Shown: piece by piece, positions 1 to 6,090 of the stretch
Layout: every line of letters begins with the position of its first letter
How positions within the stretch are numbered: position 1 is the stretch's first letter
Assembly (NCBI GenBank): GCA_028274925.1
Contig: JAQCNR010000077.1
Span: 1-18,992 of the forward strand
Reading direction: 5' to 3'
DNA from: Halovenus sp.
GTDB taxonomy: Archaea > Halobacteriota > Halobacteria > Halobacteriales > Haloarculaceae
Length of the DNA stretch: 18,992 nucleotides
Notes under the pieces: generated by a model
What the model was told of the DNA's origin: nothing
What the model saw: the letters and a program-made list of their open reading frames with translations, nothing else
Database searches by the model: none
Translations under genes and position numbers: made by a program

Positions 1-156
1 GAACAGGTCGCATTCGTCGACCCAGATCCAAGCGTCGCCAATTCAGTCATTCAGGGACTCGGGTTCGGCGACGCCGGTGACGACGATATCGAGGTGCCTG
101 CAGACAGTGTTGCGACAGTCACTGATACCGAACTTCGGGTCGCCCGAGACCTGTAG
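1..156 (+). CDS. C-terminal fragment of an unidentified acidic protein
   Basis: The frame is open from the first base and ends at a TAG at 154-156, leaving 51 residues of a gene whose start lies outside the window. The fragment is acidic, with a run of three Asp around residue 28. It ends in a short hydrophobic/polar pattern (VPADSVATVTDTELRV) that loosely recalls the last strand of PRC-barrel-like haloarchaeal proteins. That resemblance is weak and I do not assign a function. The stop is one base from the stop of the convergent MBL-fold gene. Codon use matches the neighbours, which supports real coding. Confidence 0.6.
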   Translation, partial: EQVAFVDPDPSVANSVIQGLGFGDAGDDDIEVPADSVATVTDTELRVARDL

Positions 157-157
157 C

Positions 158-1141
158 TTACTTCTGGTAGAAGTACCGCACGTCGTTTTCCATACGGGAG
201 CTGATTTCCCCCGCGTTGTCGAGGTGGGCAAGGGCGCTGTAAACCTCTGGGAGAACGTAGTGGAAGTCACGGTCACCGGCCCGCTGTTGTGCGAGTTCGA
301 GCACCGTTAGTTCTCCATCAGCGACGGCCGCTTTCGCACCGTCGAGCATTCGCTCGATACTATCTCGCGAGCGCTGAACAATCTCGCCCGGTCGGTCGTG
401 GACCGGCCCGTGGCCGGGCAGCACCTGTCGGGGACCCAACTCGTCGAGGCGGTCGAGTGCCCCGAGGAAGGCCGGGACTGCGTCCTCGACACCGGTATCG
501 AGGCCAGTATGAATCATCACCGAGCGGAACGGTTCGAGCAGAATATCGCCCGAAAAGAGCGTCTGTTCGCCGTCGAAATCGACATCGTAGCAGAGGTGGT
601 CTGCCTGGTGGCCGGGGGTGTGGATAGCCTCGAAGTCGTAGTCAGCGATACTGACGACATCATGGTCACCAATCCAGACGTCGACGGCGTCAGGGTCGAG
701 CAGACTCCGGTTTCGCTCGAGTGAGTTGACCGACTGCTCGACCACAGTGTCGAGCATCTCCCCGCGGATACCCGCTTGCCGGGCGTGTCGGCGAATCGTG
801 TCGCCGAGGTCAGTCGCGTCGCGGTTGAGACGCTCGCGCGCGCCAATAGGTGCGTAGACAGTCGGTGAATTTGCGTCGAGCAGTGCGTTCACCTGCCCAA
901 TATGGTCGACGTGTGGATGCGTGACGACGAGATGCTCGACATCCGACGGGGAACAGTCTGCGTCCGCAAGTCCAGATTCGAGGGCTGTCGCCGACTCCTC
1001 ACCGGCCATTCCCGCGTCGACGAGAATAGGCTCTGGGCCGTCAACGAGATAGGTGTCGACGTGGCCCGGTGGCCAGTCAACCTCGATTTCGATCCGGTGG
1101 ATAGTTGCCTGTGACTGAGCGGGCGTACTCGGAGACTCCAT
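158..1141 (-). CDS. MBL-fold metallo-hydrolase (LACTB2/glyoxalase II-like)
   Basis: A 327-residue metallo-beta-lactamase-fold hydrolase with an intact two-metal site. The HxHxDH motif is at H75, H77, D79 and H80. The remaining ligands are H178 in PGH, D199 in SGD and H244 in LPGHG. After the catalytic domain, residues 275-327 look like the small C-terminal winged-helix tail of LACTB2-like proteins. Family members hydrolyse thioesters, phosphodiesters or lactones, so the substrate cannot be read from sequence. Divergence from an acyl-CoA dehydrogenase operon makes a thioester plausible. The ATG start has an AGGGAGG ribosome-binding sequence 3-4 bases upstream. A TATA-like CTTATG (minus strand, 1173-1168) also sits about 28 bases upstream, so translation could be SD-led or leaderless. 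Confidence 0.9.
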   Translation of the reverse strand: MESPSTPAQSQATIHRIEIEVDWPPGHVDTYLVDGPEPILVDAGMAGEESATALESGLADADCSPSDVEHLVVTHPHVDHIGQVNALLDANSPTVYAPIGARERLNRDATDLGDTIRRHARQAGIRGEMLDTVVEQSVNSLERNRSLLDPDAVDVWIGDHDVVSIADYDFEAIHTPGHQADHLCYDVDFDGEQTLFSGDILLEPFRSVMIHTGLDTGVEDAVPAFLGALDRLDELGPRQVLPGHGPVHDRPGEIVQRSRDSIERMLDGAKAAVADGELTVLELAQQRAGDRDFHYVLPEVYSALAHLDNAGEISSRMENDVRYFYQK

Positions 1142-1206
1142 TTCCTCCCTCGTAATTCAACAACGAACATAAGACTTCAGAATCCGACTTTCGGGGGTCC
1201 CTTGCC

Positions 1207-1224
1207 GCGGGACAGTCGTCCCGC
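1207..1224. repeat. Perfect 7-bp hairpin in the divergent intergenic region
   Basis: GCGGGAC (1207-1213) and GTCCCGC (1218-1224) form a perfect inverted repeat around the loop AGTC. It lies between the MBL gene (-) and the acyl-CoA dehydrogenase operon (+), about 66 bases upstream of the MBL start. No T-run follows on either strand immediately, so it is not an obvious terminator. It could be a protein-binding site or an RNA hairpin in a longer leader. Confidence 0.4.
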
Positions 1225-1242
1225 AGCAGAACCGCACGACAA

Positions 1243-1256
1243 CGACCCCTTTTTTG
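1243..1256 (+). promoter_or_regulatory. Possible upstream BRE/TATA-like element
   Basis: CGACCCCTTTTTTG resembles the BRE/TATA arrangement seen at the right end of the window (CCGACGCCTTTTG before the zinc-finger gene). If used on the plus strand it would start transcription near 1280, just before the GAGATAC repeats. That would give the acyl-CoA dehydrogenase operon a leader of about 100 bases. It competes with the better-placed TATA element at 1350-1358. The T-run alone could also be chance. Confidence 0.25.
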
Positions 1257-1284
1257 AAATCAAACAGCCTGACAACCCGTGCGA

Positions 1285-1323
1285 GAGATACTATAACGAG
1301 ATACCGTAAAATCGCGATATCTC
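1285..1323. promoter_or_regulatory. Cluster of GAGATA half-sites upstream of the acyl-CoA dehydrogenase operon
   Basis: GAGATAC occurs at 1285-1291 and again at 1298-1304, with starts 13 bases apart. An inverted GAGATA (TATCTC) lies at 1318-1323. The middle copy extends to AACGAGATACCGTAAAAT (1295-1312). That segment matches 15 of 18 bases of AACGAGATACTGTTAATT at 4494-4511, upstream of the HisG-like gene and the thioesterase. This suggests binding sites for one regulator, possibly the Lrp-like protein encoded at 3385-3909. Confidence 0.4.
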
Positions 1324-1349
1324 ATTAACGGCTGAAAATCCACCCCGAA

Positions 1350-1358
1350 TTTATTTTA
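1350..1358 (+). promoter_or_regulatory. TATA element of the acyl-CoA dehydrogenase operon
   Basis: TTTATTTTA is centred 27-28 bases before the ATG at 1382, the spacing expected when transcription starts at or next to the start codon. The bases just before the ATG (GGGGTGAG) also resemble a Shine-Dalgarno sequence, so a short leader is not excluded. Confidence 0.6.
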
Positions 1359-1381
1359 CATTGGAAGTGCAAGGGGTGAGT

Positions 1382-2521
1382 ATGTCGTTCGAACTATCCG
1401 ACGAACACCGAATGATCCGGAAAGCGGTGCGCGAGTTTGGTGAAGAGGAAATCAAGCCCGTTGCCCGCGAGTACGACGAGAATCACACATACCCGATCGA
1501 AATCCGCAAGAAAGCCGCGAAAAACGACTTCGTCGCGCCGAACATTCCGACAGAGTACGGCGGCGCGGGGATGAACTCGCTGGCGTCGTCGATCGTGACC
1601 GAGGAACTCTGGCGGGCCGACCCCGGTATTGGCAGCGCAGTCGGCAGTGCTGGGTTCGGCTCCAGTATGATCGCCAAGTACGGCAAAGAGTGGATGAAAG
1701 AGGAGTGGCTGCCGAAGATTGCTGGTGGTGAAACGGCGTCCTGTTCGATGATCTCAGAGCCAGCACACGGCTCGAATGTTGCTGGCATCGAGACTACCGC
1801 GGAGAAAGACGGCGACGAGTTCGTCATCAACGGCAACAAGATGTGGATCACCAACGGCACCGTCGCGGATGTCGGTGTCTGTATGACCAAAACCGACCCC
1901 GGCGCGGGCCACAAGGGAATCACTGCCTTCCTCGTCGAGATGGACAAGGACGGCGTCGAAACCCAGAAAATCGACAACAAACTCGGGATTCGTGCCTCTG
2001 ACCTGGCGGAGGTCATGCTCAACGACGTTCGTGTGTCGGATGACCATATCATCGGCGAGGAAGGCAAGGGCTTCTATCAGCTGATGGACTTCTTCGCCTC
2101 TGGCCGAACCAGTGTCGCCGCACAGGCCGTTGGCTGCGCACAGGCCGCACTCGACGCCTCACTCGATTACGCCAAAGAGCGCGAGCAGGGCGGACAGAAA
2201 ATCAGCGAGTATCAGGCGATTCGACACAAACTCGCCGACATGGCAGCGACGAACGAGGCTGCCCGCTCGCTGACCTACCGCGCTGCGTCACAGGTCGAGG
2301 CCGGCAACGAGCAGACTGCGACGAAGTTTGCGAGCATGGCGAAACTGTTCGCCAGTGAGAACGCTGTCGATATTGCCGACGAGGCGATTCAGGTCCACGG
2401 TGGTGCGGGCTACGTCAGCGACCACCCGGTCGAACGCTACTACCGAGACGCCCGGATCACCAAAATCTACGAGGGTACCAGCGAGATTCAGAAGAACATC
2501 ATCTCAGACCAGATCATCTAA
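1382..2521 (+). CDS. Acyl-CoA dehydrogenase
   Basis: A 379-residue FAD-dependent acyl-CoA dehydrogenase, the usual length for the family. It oxidises an acyl-CoA to the 2-enoyl-CoA and passes electrons to an electron-transfer flavoprotein. The first family signature (CSMISEPAHGSN, near residue 125) and the C-terminal signature (VHGGAGY, then RDARITKIYEGTSEIQ) are both present. E364 in IYEGTSE occupies the position of the catalytic base of medium-chain dehydrogenases. I chose the ATG at 1382 over an in-frame TTG at 1361 because the family begins here (SFELSDEH) and the TATA element is 27 bases upstream. It heads an operon: the next gene starts two bases after its TAA. Chain-length or branched-chain specificity cannot be read. 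Confidence 0.95.
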   Translation: MSFELSDEHRMIRKAVREFGEEEIKPVAREYDENHTYPIEIRKKAAKNDFVAPNIPTEYGGAGMNSLASSIVTEELWRADPGIGSAVGSAGFGSSMIAKYGKEWMKEEWLPKIAGGETASCSMISEPAHGSNVAGIETTAEKDGDEFVINGNKMWITNGTVADVGVCMTKTDPGAGHKGITAFLVEMDKDGVETQKIDNKLGIRASDLAEVMLNDVRVSDDHIIGEEGKGFYQLMDFFASGRTSVAAQAVGCAQAALDASLDYAKEREQGGQKISEYQAIRHKLADMAATNEAARSLTYRAASQVEAGNEQTATKFASMAKLFASENAVDIADEAIQVHGGAGYVSDHPVERYYRDARITKIYEGTSEIQKNIISDQII

Positions 2522-2523
2522 CG

Positions 2524-3363
2524 ATGGATCACGAGCAGTGGTCAGCGGGCCAAGACGAATTGGCGGTCACCGTCGACGGGCACGACCTGACGGCGGCCTA
2601 CCGCGAGTTCGAGGGGGGGTCTGGGCCACCCGTGGTCTTCGTCCACGGGATTCCGACGTGGTCGTATCTCTGGCGTGACATCGCGCCGGAGGTCGGCTCC
2701 GACCACCACGTGATCGTTCCGGACCTGGTCGGCTACGGCAACTCCTCGATGCACGACGGCTTCGACCGGTCGATCCGTGCACAGGAGCAAGTTCTCGAAC
2801 AGTTGATCGACGAACTGACCGAGGGAGAGGTGGTGCTGGCAGCCCACGATATCGGCGGGGGCGTGGCGCTGCGGTATACAGCACATAATTCGGACCGTGT
2901 CGCGGGGCTTGTCATGTCGAATGCGGTCTGTTACGACTCCTGGCCAGTCGAGTTCATCAGCGACCTCGGCCTGCCGGAGACAGGCCACGCGCCGGTGGAG
3001 CAGATTGAAAAACAGGTCGGCGGTGCGTTCGAGGCCGGCGTCTACGACGAGGCCGACGACGAGTTCGTCGAGGGGATGGTGGCACCGTGGCTCAGCGAAG
3101 AAGGGGTGACATCGCTGTCACGCTGTGCCGTCTCGACGAACACGAACCACACGACAGAACTGGATTACGATTCAATCGACACCGAGTTGCTCTGTCTGTG
3201 GGGCGGCGAAGATACGTTCCAGCCAATCGAATACGGTGAGCGACTGGTCAATGACCTTGGCGGTGAGATGGTCGAACTGGCCGCCTACCACTGGCTGCCG
3301 TACGACCGGTCCGAAGAGTACGTCGAACAGTTCCAGCAGTTCCTTACCGAAACGCTTGGGTAG
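2524..3363 (+). CDS. Alpha/beta-fold hydrolase with Asp nucleophile (haloalkane dehalogenase/epoxide hydrolase-like)
   Basis: A 279-residue alpha/beta hydrolase. The oxyanion motif HGIPTWSYLWR starts at H41 and is characteristic of the haloalkane dehalogenase/epoxide hydrolase branch. The nucleophile elbow is AAHDIGGG, so the nucleophile is D109, not Ser. The acid is probably D230 (LWGGED) and the base H256 (AAYHWLP). Classical dehalogenases such as DhlA and DhaA, and many epoxide hydrolases, have Trp right after the nucleophile; here it is I110. The halide-stabilising Trp is therefore missing and dehalogenase activity is doubtful. A cap domain lies at about 135-215. It starts two bases after the acyl-CoA dehydrogenase stop, so the two are surely co-transcribed. 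This suggests a hydrolytic step in the same catabolic route, but the substrate is unknown. Confidence 0.88.
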   Translation: MDHEQWSAGQDELAVTVDGHDLTAAYREFEGGSGPPVVFVHGIPTWSYLWRDIAPEVGSDHHVIVPDLVGYGNSSMHDGFDRSIRAQEQVLEQLIDELTEGEVVLAAHDIGGGVALRYTAHNSDRVAGLVMSNAVCYDSWPVEFISDLGLPETGHAPVEQIEKQVGGAFEAGVYDEADDEFVEGMVAPWLSEEGVTSLSRCAVSTNTNHTTELDYDSIDTELLCLWGGEDTFQPIEYGERLVNDLGGEMVELAAYHWLPYDRSEEYVEQFQQFLTETLG

Positions 3364-3384
3364 ATTGACATAGATGGTGAAAGC

Positions 3385-3909
3385 ATGAGCGACGACGACG
3401 CCCCTGAATGGGACTTCAAAGAGCGGGACATCCTAATCTTGCGAGAGCTGTCACGCGACCCACAGCTTTCTTCGCGGGACCTGGCCCGTATTCTGGAAGA
3501 CGAGCACGGAATCGACGTATCGCACGTAACAGTCAGCGAATCGATCCGGGGAATGCGCGAGCAGGGAGTCTTTCGAGAGGCCATCATCCCCAACGAGGAG
3601 TATTTCATCTTCGGGCTGTTCGAGTTCAAACTTGACCCGACGGTGTTCGAGGATGGCTGGCGGGAGGCAATGGAGTACGTCCGCGACGACGAGCATACCA
3701 TCTTCTACTTCCTCTCGGACGGCGAGTACCAGTGGAAATCGGTGATGATGTTCCCGGACCGGGAAGCCGAGTCGAAGTGGATTCACGACTTCTACAAGGA
3801 ACACGGCGAAGTGATCCACAATATCCGCAACTCCGTGGTCCACAACGTCCTGAAGTTCCGAACCGACCCGGAAGTGCTTGAAGACCTCTCAGCCTCGACC
3901 GGCGAGTAA
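3385..3909 (+). CDS. Lrp/AsnC-like winged-helix transcriptional regulator
   Basis: A 174-residue protein. Residues 12-65 form a winged helix-turn-helix of the Lrp type (KERDILILRELSRDP, then LSSRDLARIL and the recognition helix HVTVSESIRGM). Residues 70-165 form an alpha/beta region that may bind an effector or mediate dimerisation, but it does not show clear RAM/AsnC-domain motifs to me. The start ATG has a GGTGA sequence six bases upstream. It is third in the operon, 21 bases after the hydrolase, so it probably regulates its own operon. The GAGATA half-sites upstream of the first gene and the related palindrome at 4483-4501 are candidate targets. It ends exactly where the convergent thioesterase ends. 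No ligand can be inferred. Confidence 0.82.
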   Translation: MSDDDAPEWDFKERDILILRELSRDPQLSSRDLARILEDEHGIDVSHVTVSESIRGMREQGVFREAIIPNEEYFIFGLFEFKLDPTVFEDGWREAMEYVRDDEHTIFYFLSDGEYQWKSVMMFPDREAESKWIHDFYKEHGEVIHNIRNSVVHNVLKFRTDPEVLEDLSASTGE

Positions 3910-4353
3910 CTACCGCGATTCCCGGAAGAGCCGGTAACTCGCGGAGCCTTTGACGACCGCTTTCTGCTCGCCGTCAGGAGCCTCACCGTAGACTGTTACG
4001 TCGGTGTATCCCATCGATTCGCCGGCGCGGATAACCTCTGCTTCCACAGTCAGGTCGCTCCGTGCAGGCCGGAGGTAGGTCACATCCAAGTCTGTCGTCG
4101 TCAGTGCCGGTGCAGTTGGGTCGTCGAAGGTGGTCCGAAGCGCGAACCCACTCGAGGTGTCGACCAGCGACGCAGTGACACCGCCGTGAATTGTGCCGCG
4201 TGACCCTTCGACGATGTTCGTGAGTTTCTCGTCGTGGGGCATTACCAGTTCGACGCGGCCCTCCTCGAACGTCGCGACCTCGACACCCAGCCACGAGAGA
4301 AAGTCGTGGTCGTCGATGACCCGCTGCATGGAGTCTCGAACATCGTCATTCAT
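3910..4353 (-). CDS. PaaI-family hotdog-fold thioesterase
   Basis: A 147-residue hotdog thioesterase of the PaaI/YdiI type. It is expected to hydrolyse acyl-CoA or aryl-CoA thioesters and free CoA. The diagnostic HGG (56-58) is followed by ASLVD with D65, which aligns with the catalytic Asp of PaaI. The typical late strand TDLDVTYLRPA (87-97) follows. The start ATG has a strong GAGGTGG ribosome-binding sequence about six bases upstream, so it is probably translated from a leadered mRNA. Its stop directly abuts the stop of the Lrp-like regulator with no gap. Together with the dehydrogenase and hydrolase it fits an organic-acid or fatty-acid degradation cluster, possibly recycling CoA from dead-end intermediates. 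Confidence 0.9.
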   Translation of the reverse strand: MNDDVRDSMQRVIDDHDFLSWLGVEVATFEEGRVELVMPHDEKLTNIVEGSRGTIHGGVTASLVDTSSGFALRTTFDDPTAPALTTTDLDVTYLRPARSDLTVEAEVIRAGESMGYTDVTVYGEAPDGEQKAVVKGSASYRLFRESR

Positions 4354-4596
4354 TCAACCCACCTCGCGTACACGTGACTGAAATCATTCCTGCCGAATTG
4401 AGACTCCCCGGACTCTTAATTCCTCCCCCAAATGTTTCCGATGTTAAGTAAAGACCTGTTCGATAGTACGAAAGTAGGCCGAATCTCGTTTTGAACGAGA
4501 TACTGTTAATTGATTTCGAGTAGCGGCTCGCGAGTCAGCGCTCGACACCAACTGGAACCGGTTTGATTTTGAGGCTCGGTCTCCTCAGAGCAGGTA
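4354..4596. other. Divergent intergenic region between thioesterase and HisG-like gene
   Basis: A 243-base region with no coding potential, carrying the 19-bp palindrome described separately. Plus-strand TATA-like candidates are TGTTAAGTA (about 4442-4450), GTTAATTGA (4505-4513) and TTTGATTTT (about 4562-4570). The last is about 30 bases before the HisG-like ATG. On the minus strand, TTTACTTA (around 4455-4448) or GAATTAAGAG (around 4427-4418) could serve the thioesterase. No choice is decisive. Confidence 0.4.
4483..4501. promoter_or_regulatory. 19-bp palindromic operator candidate
   Basis: ATCTCGTTTTGAACGAGAT has perfect 8-base arms around a 3-base centre. The right arm continues as AACGAGATACTGTTAATT, which resembles the site upstream of the acyl-CoA dehydrogenase operon (1295-1312). 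Position, symmetry and recurrence suggest a regulator binding site. Short arms of this length do arise by chance in 19 kb, so the shared flank is the stronger argument. Confidence 0.45.
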
Positions 4597-5496
4597 ATGG
4601 AGCCGATACGCGTGGCCGTGCCCCGGAAAGGACGGCCACTTGAGGCGGTTCTCGAACGAGTTGCCCGGAGCGGGTTCGAGGAAACTGCCGACGAGATTAT
4701 TTCGACACTGCGCTACGAGAAGGCGATAACGAAAGACAAACGCTCAGCCGAGCAGAGCGTCTACGACCGCCTGCAATCCTACAGCGGCATTTCGACGCCA
4801 CGGAAGCCAGAGTTCACGCTGTTCAGAGACGCCCGCTCGGGCATGCCCCGTCGGATCGTCTTCGACAGCGTCACGCTGCAGTTCGGGGAGCACGAACTGC
4901 AGTTGGTCGGCCGCGAAGAGCCCTTACGCGCACTCAGGAAACACGAATTTGCGCTCGGGTTCGACAGTGCTGACCTCGTGCTCGAAGAGATCGTTTCTCT
5001 CGCCGACGAACCCCTGCGGAGTTTGCAGGCTGTCAACGACCGCATCAGTCCCGCCGATACTGACGTTCGACTGGTGACCGGGCTCGGTGATACAGTCCAT
5101 CACACGTTGCTGGCACGTCCAGATGTCCTCGGCAGCGACCAACCGCTGGACAGGGAGTTCGTTCGCAGATACTCCGGACAACTCTGTGTGTCGCCACGGT
5201 ACGAGCGCCTAGTCGAGGCGACGCTTGGCTCGACGGCCGTCGAGGGCTGTGAGTTCACGTATCCCGCAGAGGGTGAGGAGGAGGAAGCCGCCATTGCCGA
5301 GTCTGGCCTCGGTGTCTACCTGACTGTCACCGGTTCGACAGCCCGAGAACACGGGCTCATCGTTGGCGAGAAGCTCTTTCCCAGCGAAACAGTGCTGCTC
5401 TCGAATGTGTCCGAGACAAGCAGCGCAACAGAACAGTTCGTCGACGATTTTCTCGCGACGAGCGACCTCGAAACGGCTCTCGCTGCGCCGCAGTAA
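4597..5496 (+). CDS. Divergent HisG-like (ATP phosphoribosyltransferase fold) protein
   Basis: A 299-residue protein whose two ends resemble HisG, the first enzyme of histidine biosynthesis. The N terminus (IRVAVPRKGRPLEAVLERV, residues 4-22) matches the HisG opening strand and glycine turn. ADLVLEE (125-131) matches HisG domain I (G-x-DLV-x-E). LTVTGSTAREHGL (242-254), followed by a strand ending VLLSN, matches the PRPP-binding loop region (DLVSTGATLEANGL in E. coli). The acidic residue that normally begins this loop is replaced by Tyr-Leu (241-242). Residues 40-110 do not resemble HisG to me. No other his genes are nearby. It is therefore either a paralogue with a new role or a catalytically altered form. 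The ATG at 4597 is the first good start. It converges one base from the small gene at 5498. Confidence 0.6.
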   Translation: MEPIRVAVPRKGRPLEAVLERVARSGFEETADEIISTLRYEKAITKDKRSAEQSVYDRLQSYSGISTPRKPEFTLFRDARSGMPRRIVFDSVTLQFGEHELQLVGREEPLRALRKHEFALGFDSADLVLEEIVSLADEPLRSLQAVNDRISPADTDVRLVTGLGDTVHHTLLARPDVLGSDQPLDREFVRRYSGQLCVSPRYERLVEATLGSTAVEGCEFTYPAEGEEEEAAIAESGLGVYLTVTGSTAREHGLIVGEKLFPSETVLLSNVSETSSATEQFVDDFLATSDLETALAAPQ

Positions 5497-5497
5497 C

Positions 5498-5668
5498 TTA
5501 GTCTGCGCTTGAGGCCGTGTATTGACCTGAGGAGTCGCTACCGTCGAGTGTGCTCTCTGACAGAGTTCCGTCAACTGAAGCGAGCGTCTGCTCGTATTCA
5601 TCCAGTGTCGTCGCCAATTGCTGCAACTCCTCGTCAATCTGGGCTTCGAGTTCATCAAGTCGATCCAT
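5498..5668 (-). CDS. Small acidic coiled-coil protein (56 residues)
   Basis: This frame reads ATG (5668-5666) to TAA (5500-5498). The protein begins MDRLDELEAQIDEELQQL, with leucines or isoleucines spaced as heptads through about residue 32. A Ser/Thr/Asp-rich tail without structure follows. Composition and codon use are haloarchaeal. An AAGG lies two bases from the ATG and is too close to be a good ribosome-binding site. No clear TATA element is visible at the leaderless distance. The stop lies one base from that of the HisG-like gene, the same tight convergent packing as real genes elsewhere in the window. Function is unknown; a small oligomerising or adaptor protein is possible. Confidence 0.6.
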   Translation of the reverse strand: MDRLDELEAQIDEELQQLATTLDEYEQTLASVDGTLSESTLDGSDSSGQYTASSAD

Positions 5669-5835
5669 ACCTTGTGTAGGGGTTTTGTACGATTGACCGC
5701 TCGGCCTCTCAGGTTAGGGGTGGTTCGTACAGCAATACCTAATTGAATAGGTTGCAACCAGAGCGGTCGTGGTACGCCCAAAATATACGGGTCCTGAAAA
5801 TAATATAGCGAAATATACTCAAACGTCCAGAGTAT

Positions 5836-5866
5836 AGGAGTAACCGGTAGCAGAGTTACTACTCCT
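5836..5866. repeat. Inverted repeat AGGAGTA / TACTCCT
   Basis: AGGAGTA (5836-5842) and TACTCCT (5860-5866) are perfect 7-base arms 17 bases apart. An alternative inner pairing, AGTAAC (5839-5844) with GTTACT (5855-5860), overlaps them. The two mutually exclusive pairings could form alternative hairpins in an RNA, or mark a DNA-binding site. It lies about 90 bases upstream of the TATA element. Confidence 0.4.
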
Positions 5867-5956
5867 CCTTGTGTATGTTTAATTTGTATTAATTCATTCC
5901 ATGAATTCCCAGTAGGTGGGACAGTCACTACGGTACACCATCCCTTACTCGTAGCA

Positions 5957-5963
5957 ATATAAT
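5957..5963 (+). promoter_or_regulatory. TATA element for the symporter transcript
   Basis: ATATAAT is the best TATA-like sequence in the AT-rich region. Transcription would start around 5986-5989. That leaves a leader of about 95 bases before the symporter ATG at 6083, or no leader before the short frame at 5989. GAAAAACCTTTTTC (5969-5982), with perfect 6-base arms, lies between the TATA and the predicted start, where a repressor could act. Confidence 0.5.
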
Positions 5964-5988
5964 TTGTAGAAAAACCTTTTTCGTATGC

Positions 5989-6090
5989 ATGGATTTCAAC
6001 CGGTTAGCGATGAAGTCCCTACAAATGTCCATGATTGGTCGGCAGATAAACACCAACGTACAATACTGTGCGGGGGCAAGCGATGAGTAG
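5989..6090 (+). CDS. Possible 33-residue leader peptide overlapping the symporter start
   Basis: An ATG at 5989 lies about 28 bases after the centre of the ATATAAT element, the leaderless distance. It opens a 33-codon frame ending at TAG 6088-6090. That end is seven bases inside the symporter gene, whose ATG is at 6083. The encoded peptide (starting MDFNRLAMKSLQ) is basic and Met-rich, not acidic like normal proteins here. It may therefore be a regulatory upstream frame for translational coupling, or chance. No ribosome-binding site precedes the symporter ATG beyond a weak GGGGG, which makes coupling attractive but unproven. Confidence 0.3.
   Translation: MDFNRLAMKSLQMSMIGRQINTNVQYCAGASDE

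Larger units (their letters stand above)
5669..6082. other. AT-rich regulatory intergenic region upstream of the symporter
   Basis: About 400 bases, clearly richer in A+T than the genes and without convincing long coding potential. It contains a 10-bp palindrome GGTTGCAACC (5750-5759) and ACCTA/TAGGT arms just upstream of it. It also holds a hairpin-forming repeat (5836-5866), the TATA element ATATAAT (5957-5963), the palindrome at 5969-5982 and a short open frame (5989-6090) leading into the symporter. The length and density of symmetric elements suggest regulated expression of the transporter. Confidence 0.55.

Noticed and set aside
5209..5928. A 239-codon minus-strand open frame across the end of the HisG-like gene and the AT-rich intergenic region
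   Set aside because: Its N-terminal half lies in AT-rich DNA with non-haloarchaeal composition. The rest is antisense to the HisG-like gene and out of frame with the better 56-codon gene. No family resemblance or ribosome-binding site.
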